Part shown: in pieces, positions 29,701 to 32,713 of the stretch
How positions within the stretch are numbered: position 1 is the first letter of the stretch
How the letters are laid out: every line of letters begins with the position of its first letter
Assembly: GCA_947088135.1 (NCBI GenBank)
Contig: CAMUFJ010000007.1
Location: 5,837-69,836 of the forward strand
DNA from: an uncultured Clostridia bacterium
Lineage (GTDB): Bacteria; Bacillota; Clostridia; Christensenellales; Borkfalkiaceae
Direction: 5' to 3'
Length of the DNA: 64,000 bases
Program-made: the position numbers and the translations under genes
The notes under the pieces: generated by a model
What the model was told of the DNA's origin: nothing
The model's database searches: none
The model's input: only the letters and a program-made list of their open reading frames with translations

Positions 29701-30173
29701 GCAAGGTAGATAAGTACGTCATAGGGCAAATCAGTCCCCGAACTTCGGTAAACGCGTTCTTGAATCATATCAAAAATAACAAGAGCGTGCGCGTTTACAG
29801 CAAAGAGGGCAAATTACTCTACGATCGCGGAGCTCCCGGCGAAGGCGTTACCGCCGACGATTTGGGCAGATGGTCGAAAATCCGCGTTACCACGGGCAGC
29901 TACGTTGTTCTTATGAAGGGTGATGCGGAAGTCGAAAGAGTTTATTTGTCCGTTTTGGGCGACGTGAACGGCGACGGTTTGGTGAATTCTTCCGATTCCG
30001 TCAGCATATCGGCTTATATCCAAAACAAATCGCAGATAGTCGAAACGGAGTTCTTACTCGCGGCAATGATTGTAAACAACGGTCAGATTTCCGCTGCGGA
30101 CGTTACGCAACTCAATCGCGTTATTACCTTAAAAGTCGATATCGAGGACTTTTACTACGATTCTAAGCAGTAA
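8775..30173 (+). CDS. Giant secreted repeat protein (beta-helix + MBG/Ig-like repeats + C-terminal dockerin-like module)
   Basis: A single uninterrupted frame of 7,132 codons from ATG 8775 (AGGGGAG just upstream; the open frame extends 5' to 8658 without a better start). A signal peptide with an unusually long N-region is followed by LFMLFICLLLSFVFGFGF and a likely cut after AHA at residue 65. Eleven units of about 240-420 residues come next, each opening like NWSYAV..S...QTVTL..NW and continuing with Gly-rich rungs such as GGVYVASGGTFNMTGGYI, typical of right-handed beta-helices. From about 20640 two Ig-like motifs alternate: roughly 18-19 copies of a YNG-E-Q-P...NAG-YTATA...NYTLEG unit (MBG/YDG-like) and 16 copies of a VYGTPL-L...GTVTV unit. 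The C-terminus holds a conserved module and a dockerin-like calcium loop. There is no LPXTG signal or membrane anchor, so attachment must be indirect. Probable role: surface adhesin or scaffold. Confidence 0.85.
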   Translation: MQKEKLNNRYGEKPASGGFLLTLSSNRLRGLRTAGLFMLFICLLLSFVFGFGFRRSDSKQLTAHAAEDWGATWNAAITASSTDNPQTVKLTSAWATNTGTTSGSGFSSNRLYVPAGKSIVLNLNGQTINRGLTSANNYGSVFYVCGTLTLQGSGYVRGGYINGSYSSAYGGGIHIASGGVVNIEGPTIGPNTSRAANTAAGVYVASGGTLNLKSGNIGNSSNVNTATNSNAAGGVFVASGGVFNMTGGGIYNNSASGTKSGAGVRVVSGGTFHMTGGNIRRNTASGTYSGAGVYLDGTMKMTGGQIGYYSSQSSSYYNNATNSTGAGGLYYAENGKLSVGGSGSIYYNLTSGSYTKDIVFASATSKINVISQISSTSYRYGVYKSGAGSFTSGCGTYCTSPASVFVVQNSGTYKSMTLTDNGVTEVAQINKTNAAENWSYFVQKSIDTKTQQTVTLSANWTASSGNLGTGTGFSSGRIYVPAGADIVLNLNGYTVDRGLTSANSYGNVFYVAGSLTIKGTDGSFIKGGYTNASGSNSRGAAITVNGGTLNLQGGVIGSNRLTSYSSSTSYTGSSGVYVINGTFNMTGGYVGKASYGNTAASGVYNAGGVCVADGGTFNLSGGYIQNNTASYTSNGGAVSVLSGGKFNMTGGYIRNNTASNATSAGGVFLASSATATFTGGQIGNSSSYANKGTSTNSVGGVYVSNGASVNLGGSVRITANTGAIASNLYFASAIGKATVVSAFNSAKVGIVRNGNADNYAVSGDRRNFTVDYSKYNTASPTSFFTADAVADGLATHEIYLAEDEASLKCLVGSANWSYAVARSISDKSTQTVTLASAWKGVSGSLGSGTGFSNGRAYVPANSNIVLNLNGFTVNRGLTSTNNYGSVFFVEGTLTVKGNSASYISGGYTNNAYGAGVHILSGGVVNLEGGVIAKNTATATFSGGGVYVASGATFNMKGGYVGSGSSAYNTATNANSAGGVFVANGGTFNMNGTAATPYIYYNRANGATSGAGVYLAGSGAVFNMEAGYIRFNTAAGATSGGGVYLNGTMNMTGGQIGRYDNTGYGNTASNTATGAGGIYYAGGSLSVGGDASVYNNVSGSSYGKDVVFAKETLKIKFISAMKSTSYRFGIYKTGVGAFTTDFGKFNSENYYATYFVNYNSSYTVGRETVNSVVEVTLVSTGGAENWSHAVQRSLETKEQQTVTLTQNWNANASSFGTGTGYDGGRLYVPAGADIVLRMGSYSINRGLTSANNYGSVFYVCGTLTIQGNNTSNYIRGGYVNGSNSTARGGGAHVANGGVLNLQSGIFAGNSSTASSYGAGGVYVANGGTFNMSGGYVGYNNTTNSNITLRGYNYSSGTKGAGGVVVMNNGKFNMTGGYIYGNTAGGATSGGGVLLYEGATMTLTAGRIGTSYANRATGTESAGGVFVMSGANLILGGGACYINNNTGAVAPNLYFASPTGYATIVGSLSGTIGVKRSGDADNYAVDPSKRNITKDYSKFNSSLGCFKADDSAYHVVQLRDGEVVLHCKRSSANWSYAVARSLADKSTQTVTLEENWVGTSGSLAGIYSTGFSQGRMYLPAGTSVILNLGSYSINRGLTSVNNYGSVMYICGTLTINGGSGTYIRGGYTNGYYSSTYGGGIHIASGGNVTMNGGVIGKNTTTHSYAGAGVYVGSGAVFNLKSGYVGASGYANTATNTYSAGGVYVADGGVFNMSSNSANVIYNTASNANSGGGIYVASGGTFNMTGGYIRYNTASGATSGGGVYLAGVMKMTGGNVGRSGSTGYGNTASQATGAGGIYYASSGNLSVGGDAVVANNITSGSYTKDIVFASEKSKINVVSNLGYSTSSSSYRFGIYKTGVGAFTNGFGTYSNNTSYYSPTFISQNSAYTLGTVKVNNVLEVSFTSINGTENWSEAVKQSLANNGAQQTVKLTRNWVATSGSFGTTTGYANGRIYVPAGANIVLNLNGYSVNRGLTSATNYGSVFYVCGTLTIEGGGTSGVVRGGYANGNASSARGGGVHVDTGGIFNLKSAVVGANKSNCTYGGSGVYVANGATFNMSGGYIGGYTTSVANYSYGKSSGAGVYVGSGGTFNMTGGYVRYNVSSGTKSGAGIFMSGIVKITNGQIGNGSSYANKATGTESAGGIYVTNGATLSLGGGSVAVYNNTGTLAPNVYFVNATAKATITGAFSSTSYKIGVKRAGYADNYAANNSSNFTSGWSASNSGNPVSYFVCDDTATHKIIQSSDKEGAFECTVNGVNWENAVKQSKADGKQKIVNLTGNWTASGSFTSIISTAEGYSNGRLYVPVRADIVLNLKGFTLNRGLSSANNYGSVFYVAGTLVIDGNGSSNSIVRGGYANGYYSSTRGGGIHVANGGKVTLQNNVTLRNNTSSGSYGGGGVYVSDGGLFTLRSSYIHYNYSTNTYSGAGVSVMGGGKFVMESGSIYYNRASGNYSAGGVFIADKGTLDITGGLIGHSSSTSYANVSTAATGAGGVYVASGGILNAGGTANIRNNGIGSTVTYNTRDVYLLSNTAKINVISRHTNSSYKIGVYRSGNGVITSGYGKAGNTNSPSTFYVCENTTYTMLSEGSGETLEGSLLSGNNAENWSYAVQQSLNNNGALQTVTLTKNWSASGGSFGSGTGYASGRLYVPAGANITLNLNGYSVDRRLTSANNYGSVFYVAGTLTIQGTNSSYIRGGYSNSYYSYTRGAGIHIYDNGTVNMEGGAIVSNRSTGSYGAGGVYVSSGATFNMKGGTIGASGLANTVSGSRSGAGVFVANGGKFFMSNEKSTSYIYYNTASGTYSSGGVYLDGNSAFEMTGGYIGYSSSAYNTATGNYSAGGLYNNGGTFTMTGGSFRNNRVTGTYSAGGVYVNSGTFTMTAGYIGSSSTSYANYATNSAGNSVGGVYVNTNGKVSLGGTAFICNNQTYNRYTGNLYFVNPNTSATIVSSFASGARINIYRTANVTTKPDGSAMTNGFVEKNGSALSTSYFYADVTLASGAVDYRIIHENNEAYLYYLDPVTNWEIAVNTSSASDPKTVKLFANWKAGSNTNYTTAFSMNSNGSSYPFYQGTLNVPTGRSVVLDLNGYTLSRELTAAKARANGYVLGVRGGTLKIIDSSTGKSGVIRGGSSNSASVGSGIYVYSGTLTLEGGRIMDNYGSYGVYINSSSVFNLGGDIGVYNNKNASNNPANIFLSLDSNLINIVSPLTSEREIGITRTVPYEFTKGWGKFHDETVDPELHFSSDDLNFRIGPAGAGETTEVAILGNDNASNWQYAVTTSLKTKKTYTVQLTEDWSAGKNSSYGTAFGINTTAYYYGALYVPSGASVILDLNGYTVDRKLATGNVFNVVGKLEIVDLSAEKTGTIKGGSNGIYIYNGGTVVMNAGTISGNANYGVHDYKGTFTMTGGTVADNTGASVYVERNGRLNLGGTPVIDNGTGGKNVVLAYESTVIGITSKFEEGAKVSLLRKGVGQLTSNWSRYNAGVDPWEYLTSESDVFLPSTEEISGSLEAFLISYDNNINWQYTVSSSLSSKTTKSMQLYEDWTASSHDTYTTAFGTTSAYLNGALYVPKGASVVLDLSGFDLNRGLSEARANGYIIYVQGELKIVDSRAAEEGEGARITGGKNNSGSSAGAVYIAAGGVFTLADAQIISNEATSDSASAGAVYTAGTFNFTSGTITDNAGANAGGVYVAGSGALNMADGTSIVGNAANGSAGGGAVYAAGAFGFKGGEISANTGTAGGVYVAGGGNLAFESGKIVGNNGTIAGGVYVYNSASANFAMSGGEIVQNSVSGNKTAGGVYAAGGKVVVTGGLISRNRAEDGEDTAGGVYIAGAGNVTVTGGEISENTGTNGLRADGSATLNLGGVAKIRNNASKAGNKIDIYMTSETRAINIVSKFEEGAEIGIWRDKAGSFTKGYGIYNGAESGAVDPNGFFRSNKEIYNIFQTEAAEGESIEVAAGIPANRPYAIGADDETETPVYNGSEQLIISGYDSTKMSIGDLPEGVKLTENGFVATHAGTYTVTFTPGSDYCWTNGTVSPYQVNGVIAPKPVELSWTNSEYTYDGNPHKPDAEVVNLVAGDECSVTVAEEKTNAGTYTATASALSNTDYTLENGKNITHEFVIHKAPMTLTFKTTAAVYKQALTLSLDGNVEGGTVAYTVENMTGKGEIQGADVLMPTWVGEVKVTANVTETTNYLAGTVSEVFTIEQAEAPLELAVKEASYGTPLTLTVTDYGEVGALAFTVEENKTGEGEIAVGTAVFKPLSVGTVDIRVTASATHNYKETSVVNTITVKPRVVTLAWSDLEFVYDGESHCAAAEITNLIEGDECNLQVAGAQVNAGTYNATAKSVDNKNYTLEGAEETVKEFVIHKANISPVVNTAEIVFKKEQQLDVDGNLGAGSVKLTVLAGGTGNATASGDKIKGTWVGTVEVQVEIGETQNYLGATLTVSIEVTPADPEIELATKEAVYGTALRLTVSGNEENGAVHYALADGETKASISGDTLTPHSVGEVTVNIYVEPTHNYKEGNFTAVVTVKPRPVTVIWTKLEFDYDGNEHVPEATITGLVEGDTCSVIVLGAQVNAGTHTAMADSLGNPNYTLIGGTDVNTKFTVKPRAVTLSWNDPDFTYNGEMQTPTATVTNLIGTDECTVTVLGTKDAGTNLTAMATGLSNANYTLDGGSNLVTTYAIKPLSVELEWTDTELVYNAAEQKPTATVKNLCGSDKCEIVVIGAQTNVGEYTATAFGVTNPNYTLEGGKNLSTPYKIVRAPITVTLVDNVLVYGTEATLAVEGNLGEGAVTFTVENGTGTATAKGSCILPTKVGTITVTATVERTANYEGGSVTATVTIQPRRVTLAWEEDMEYVYNGEEQAPVARVIDLLEGDTCDVRVSGHKDAGQNLTATATSLSNENYTLLGCTTLTATFAIVPLKAELAWSNFELVYNGKEQAPTATVSNLIGADKCEVTVAGETNVGNDLVASAINLSNPNYTLEGTTNLTATFAIKPLVADVVWTDTKLTYNAEEQAPTATVGNLCEGDSCLVTVSGAQINAGTYTATASSLSNPNYTLTGATDLTTTFTIERAKREVSLVESETVYGTSLTLTLAGNSENGSVSYQVSGGTGAATMSGSVLTPTRAGEVVLTVTVGETKNYEKTTATLTVTVKPKPIGLTWKDKEFTYDGTEKKPTATATGLIGSDSCDVIVGGGQTDAGAYLANASALSNSNYTLEGATDLSCPFVINKANITVTITSTRTTYGTPLPLVLEGNLGNAEVAYTVTEGTGSGVVDGKGVFTATGFGTVTITAVVAESKNYFGATTSAQIVIDKGPAPIELATSNAVYGTPLVLVLSGADEEGKLTFAVQDGTGTATLSGNILLPTKVGTVTLVVKMSATDTFVETVKSFTVTVKPRPVELVWEMTDFTYNGKEQTPKATVMNLVDGDSCDVTVSGQTDAGMDQLATATAVSNENYTLEGSSTASTTYVIKQKVVGLDWGNTEFIYNGEDQAPTPAVTNLEGSDECEVTVTGAQTNAGDYFATATELSNSNYTLEGTDNVSCSFHIDRLKITVTITTTETVFGTDLKLETSGNLGGGEESFSVQDGTGSAEIAGDTLIPKRIGTVLVTVSVGETANTYSASAEAEITIKKGTVSVDFAKKSTVYGTPLKLELTGNEENGAYQYTITDETGSAMLSGTDTLVPLKAGTVTVRVVVNETTNYDRTEFEAQITIEKLVAQLEWTEGVLVYNGEEQAPEVKMVNLVGEDKCEIEVSGVKNAGKNLTATAESLSNENYTLEGAENLACTFEIAPLKVELEWGETSLEYNGEAQTPEITVLNLQGDDTAEDCELTVTGAETEVGKGYTAKVEGVGNPNYTIEGAENLSVPFEITKGTFTFEIIAGEAVYNVPMKLSVSGNKSGGAVTYEVTEGPATLSGDILTPTGTGITIIVKATVAETDHYFAAEAVMNLNAGKGMAEYALAVNTVVYGTDLKLSVVDADGNLAEGEIDYELADGGTGSAEISGSILTPTRAGTVTLKITVGETEQFVETFFTAEVAITPMTAEIAWEKTEFVYNGDGQVPTARVTNLLSADKDKVEVVVDGMQTDAGSYTATAIRLTGDNAVNYVLSESGNTTEFKIDKAEINPVITLSRVYCQIPAEITLEGNLGDAEVAYTVVDGGTGSAEISGSTITPTVEGSVIVKAVVAESKNYYGKTTQAVIVIEKKKIVLGLAQTEVVYGNEITLVVTGNEENGAVKFSVVNDTGSATVSESGVLKGTGAGTVNIIITVAETDSYQSSSETVKFTVLPRQIGGLSWAVPELVYNGEAQAPVASASGILSGDECNVTVAGGKVNAGIYAAGTAYASALSNPNYTLGSVGGINAPEFTIEKADPTITLTTQKATLGVPLTLEVSGNDGEGTVKYEIVTSAGGTGAAVINGDEFIGTKLGEVYVRATVSATANYNEAYWNGTVTIEAPEIPLELTETETVYGDNLKLVAKEYEEGVVSFKLGEGGTGSAEIVGNTLIPKRAGTVTVILSVGASDSYQGATENVTVTIKPRAVGVTWGNLSLVYNGTEQVASVTLSNLVEGDTCEVTVGGASSDAGKHTATITMLGNENYILAEDAEKSKEFEITPCIVVLEWTVGDYTYNGKEQKPDVKILNLIAGDECEITVTGQKDASLTAKATATELSNKNYTLEGCENATVNFVIKQRTISVEWGETQLVYNGRPQTPVPVLGGLVEGDECELTVTGAQKDVGNNYSATVEGVLNPNYALENTSTTKYSIKPYELEITAQDLVKEYNGEYQKPDIFVTPLDENDDVVLTLEGLGEYGEYKVGKYEIKLVLSGTAKGNYAVKEGQETLTFVITPMEIPVLVTPKDVTVIYEGAPITADDIEGWYVLELQGALAPADSDLTPEELFAGLVLKPIIKSGENVLTEITENGIYLLTPDISDEAVVCGNYALKLIIDPDDEYCDLIVNGESTDVITLRDESNYQFITKTEENGGNYRFTYAEMGWTHGDHDVGKVDKYVIGQISPRTSVNAFLNHIKNNKSVRVYSKEGKLLYDRGAPGEGVTADDLGRWSKIRVTTGSYVVLMKGDAEVERVYLSVLGDVNGDGLVNSSDSVSISAYIQNKSQIVETEFLLAAMIVNNGQISAADVTQLNRVITLKVDIEDFYYDSKQ
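8973..20620 (+). repeat. Eleven beta-helix units in the giant protein
   Basis: Unit starts near 8973, 10075, 11212, 12313, 13362, 14487, 15526, 16556, 17803, 18547 and 19290. Each begins with a Trp-containing cap, then a VPAG..IVLNLNGYT-RGLTSANNYGSVFYV strand set, then many GGVYV..GGTFNM rungs, and ends with an NVI/NIVS plus YKIGVYR-like closing segment. The units are clearly homologous but diverged; units 9 and 10 are short (about 245 residues each). Repetitive coding DNA also creates long meaningless frames on the other strand. Confidence 0.85.
20640..29000 (+). repeat. Alternating MBG-like and Ig-like repeats in the giant protein
   Basis: About 35 units counted by eye, each about 75-90 residues. 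Type A carries W...F.YNG.EQ.P.A.V.NL..GDEC.V.V.GA..NAGTYTATA..LSN.NYTLEG; most copies have one conserved cysteine in GDEC-like context. Type B carries VYGT.L.L.L.GN...G.V.Y.V..GTG.A..SG..L.PT..GTV. These resemble MBG/YDG and bacterial Ig-like stalk domains. Near-identical phrases (GTGSAEISGS in two units) suggest recent internal duplication. Confidence 0.8.
29592..30170 (+). other. Dockerin-like C-terminal module of the giant protein
   Basis: About residues 6940-7060 form a module (TPKT-like entry, SVNAFLNHI, VRVYSKEGKLLYD) also present in the 763-residue neighbour. It is followed by GDVNGDGLVNSSD at residue 7063 onward, a canonical dockerin/EF-hand-like calcium loop. The second repeat (IVNNGQISAADVTQLNRVI) keeps the helix but lacks the first Asp and other ligands. 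Dockerins bind cohesins; known pre-dockerin modules have the same layout. Confidence 0.7.
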
Positions 30174-30247
30174 GGGGAAGAGCAGACTTTCGTCGCTATG
30201 CGAGAAGCGAAAGGCCGAATAAAGACAAAATGCATCGAGCAATTTAG

Positions 30248-30281
30248 TTTGTCATTTCGAGTTTAAGCTTGGAATGACAAA
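30248..30281. repeat. REP-like inverted repeat in the gap between the giant and adaptor genes
   Basis: Arms TTTGTCATT (30248-30256) and AATGACAAA (30273-30281) flank a 16-base centre. It looks like a small palindromic intergenic repeat rather than a terminator, as no T-run follows. Confidence 0.35.
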
Positions 30282-30349
30282 CCTTGCTGCGCGCATAGCA
30301 AAAAAGAAAGTTATAAACTGTAAAATTACTTCCACATAGGAGAAACAAC

Positions 30350-32641
30350 TTGAAACAAAAAGCGTTAAAAATCGGAACAACGCTGTTGCTCGGCATTACC
30401 GTGCTTGTGGGGCTATTGACAAGTGCGCTTTTTACGCTTAATGCAACGCAATCGGCAAGCGCTGTCGAGGGCACGATCACCTCTTCGGTAGCGGTCGAGG
30501 AAGGCGACGAAGTTCTTGCGGGCGACACGGTTACACTCACGGTTACTGCAAGTTCCACGTTGGGTTCAGCTTATTTTTGGGGAGCGGTTACGCTGACCTT
30601 CCAAATTACCGATGATGACGGCAATAATATCGATCCGTCTTATATCGAAAATTTAGAAGTGCTGGATTTCGAAGGTGATTTCAGCGATTGCGTCAATAAC
30701 ACAGTGCAGGAAACATTGGAAGAAGGAGGAATTTCCCATTCCACCATTCGTTTCGCATTGTTAAACGATGCCTTGAACGAAAGCCTTACAATGGATAAGC
30801 CTTGTACGATGAAGGTCAGGTTTAAGCTTGCAGAAGGTACTCCGGGCGGAACAAAAATCAAATTTCAAATAGATGATTATTTTAAACAGGAAACGCAGGT
30901 TACATATTATTCGGTTAGCGGTTACGACGAAAACACCGTAGATACCGATTCGAATGCAGATATGTTTGTAATCGACAGCAGTGCGACGATTACCGTTCGC
31001 GAAAAGAGCTCCGACAATACGCTGTCTGCTTTAAAGGTAGGTACGACCGAAAACAATGCGATCAGCTATCCGAAAGAAGGAGAAACTGCGGTTGCGGATT
31101 CGATCAACTATGATTATGCCGAATCCGCCGTGCTTTCGAGCATCAATATTACGCCGACCGCCGCTAACGAATATGCTACCGTTTACATGGCGGCGGGCAG
31201 TACGGCTCCCGAACAGACGGAAGCAAATTTAGTCGAAAGCGGGAAAGAGAAGAATATCGCGCTTACTTCGGAGATCCGCACGGTCACTATTTTGGTGAAA
31301 GCCGAATCGGGCGACACGAAAACATATACCGTAACCATCGTGGATAAGTACGTCGCGCTTTCCGATCTTGTAATAGAAGTGGGAACCAAGACGGAGGGCG
31401 TTACCAAAATCGGCTTGGGGGAGGGCGTCGCGTTCGACCCCGAAACGCTTACCTACACGGTAGACGTTCCGAGCGACTATGCTTCTTCGGAAACGGGCGT
31501 TAAAATTACGCCTACGATAGCGGAGGGGCACGGCATTCAGGCGACGGTCGCGCTTGCGGGCACAAACAGCTCCCCCGAAAACAATTCGGTTGCAAGCGGA
31601 TCTTCCGTGCAGGTCACGGGTATTGCAAACGACGGCTCTTTGACCTTGACCGCGACCGCTTCCGACGGCGTGACCGCAAAAGCGTATATCATTACCTTTA
31701 AGCTTTGGAGCGTGGAAACGGGTACGATAGACTTTAAGGTGAAGGGCGAACGGGAAGCTCCTTACGAAAGCGACGCGGAAAAAGCGGCGGAGAAGAAAAT
31801 CGATTATTATTTCCTTTTAACGGACGAAGCGGAATGTAAGGGTAAATTTCTAATTACTCCTTCCGTTACGGATATTTCCATTCAAATTCAACCTTTCGGA
31901 GGAACGGCTGAAAAGTACGACGCGACGAAAGAATACGGTGCGGGGACGTATAGCATTATTCTTACGGCAGATGCAGGCAACACGAAACAGTACGTCGCTT
32001 CCCTATCCAAAATGGAATACTTGGAATTGGCGGCGGAATCCACCTTTCAGTTTATATTCGAGGAAACGACGGGAACGGGTGCGCGCGCGAAAAGTTATCT
32101 TCGTACTTATCACGAGAAGGGCATGACGCACGGTGTGGACGATAAACAGTTTGAAAAAGTTGTGTTGGGAAATATCGCACCTAAGACCACAATCAATATG
32201 TTTCTTGCCAACGTTTCGCCTTCACAGCGGAACATGATCCGCATCTATAACAATAAAGATCGATTGTTGTACGATTGCGGAGCGGATATCGAAGGGATCG
32301 ATAAAGCAAATTACGATAAGTGGAGCAAATACCGTATATCAACAAGTTGGTATGTACAGTACGGGGGGACGGCAGAAAATCCTTTGGAAACGGTCTATAT
32401 ATCGGTTTTGGGCGATACGAGCTGTAACGGGACTATCGATTCGGCGGATTCCGTAAAGATGAGCGCTCATATTTCCAAAAAGAAATTGATAACGGATTTG
32501 GAAGTGCGTTTAGCAGGTTACGTCACCAATGGCGGCAGTATAGCATCTAAAGATATTACGAAGCTAAACCGAATTATCACTTTAAAAGACAAGATCGAGG
32601 ATTGCCTATACAAGCCTGCGGAGAATGCGACGGGTGCGTAA
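30350..32641 (+). CDS. Secreted cohesin-like/cadherin-like protein with C-terminal dockerin-like module (candidate adaptor)
   Basis: A 763-residue protein starting at TTG 30350, eight bases after AGGAG. A signal peptide likely ends SASA near residue 38. Residues ~40-210 resemble a cohesin-type beta-sandwich: an early AGDTVTLTVTA strand and a late CTMKVRFKLAEGTPGGTKIKF strand, the pattern of cohesin F-x-L-x-F-K-V..AAAGT. Two or three cadherin-like beta-sandwich repeats follow (FDPETLTYTVDVPSDY is typical). The last ~190 residues repeat the pre-dockerin module of the giant protein (TTINMFLANV, IRIYNNKDRLLYDCG) and end in a dockerin-like GDTSCNGTIDSAD loop with a degenerate second loop. One cohesin-like and one dockerin-like end make it a potential adaptor between an anchored cohesin and another dockerin partner. 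It lies 176 bases after the giant gene and 72 before the anchor gene. Confidence 0.7.
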   Translation: MKQKALKIGTTLLLGITVLVGLLTSALFTLNATQSASAVEGTITSSVAVEEGDEVLAGDTVTLTVTASSTLGSAYFWGAVTLTFQITDDDGNNIDPSYIENLEVLDFEGDFSDCVNNTVQETLEEGGISHSTIRFALLNDALNESLTMDKPCTMKVRFKLAEGTPGGTKIKFQIDDYFKQETQVTYYSVSGYDENTVDTDSNADMFVIDSSATITVREKSSDNTLSALKVGTTENNAISYPKEGETAVADSINYDYAESAVLSSINITPTAANEYATVYMAAGSTAPEQTEANLVESGKEKNIALTSEIRTVTILVKAESGDTKTYTVTIVDKYVALSDLVIEVGTKTEGVTKIGLGEGVAFDPETLTYTVDVPSDYASSETGVKITPTIAEGHGIQATVALAGTNSSPENNSVASGSSVQVTGIANDGSLTLTATASDGVTAKAYIITFKLWSVETGTIDFKVKGEREAPYESDAEKAAEKKIDYYFLLTDEAECKGKFLITPSVTDISIQIQPFGGTAEKYDATKEYGAGTYSIILTADAGNTKQYVASLSKMEYLELAAESTFQFIFEETTGTGARAKSYLRTYHEKGMTHGVDDKQFEKVVLGNIAPKTTINMFLANVSPSQRNMIRIYNNKDRLLYDCGADIEGIDKANYDKWSKYRISTSWYVQYGGTAENPLETVYISVLGDTSCNGTIDSADSVKMSAHISKKKLITDLEVRLAGYVTNGGSIASKDITKLNRIITLKDKIEDCLYKPAENATGA

Positions 32642-32713
32642 AGAATCGGGAATGCAATCAAAAGGAATCGTTACAAACACAAAACATACAACAATTCTTG
32701 AAGGAGAATTCCA

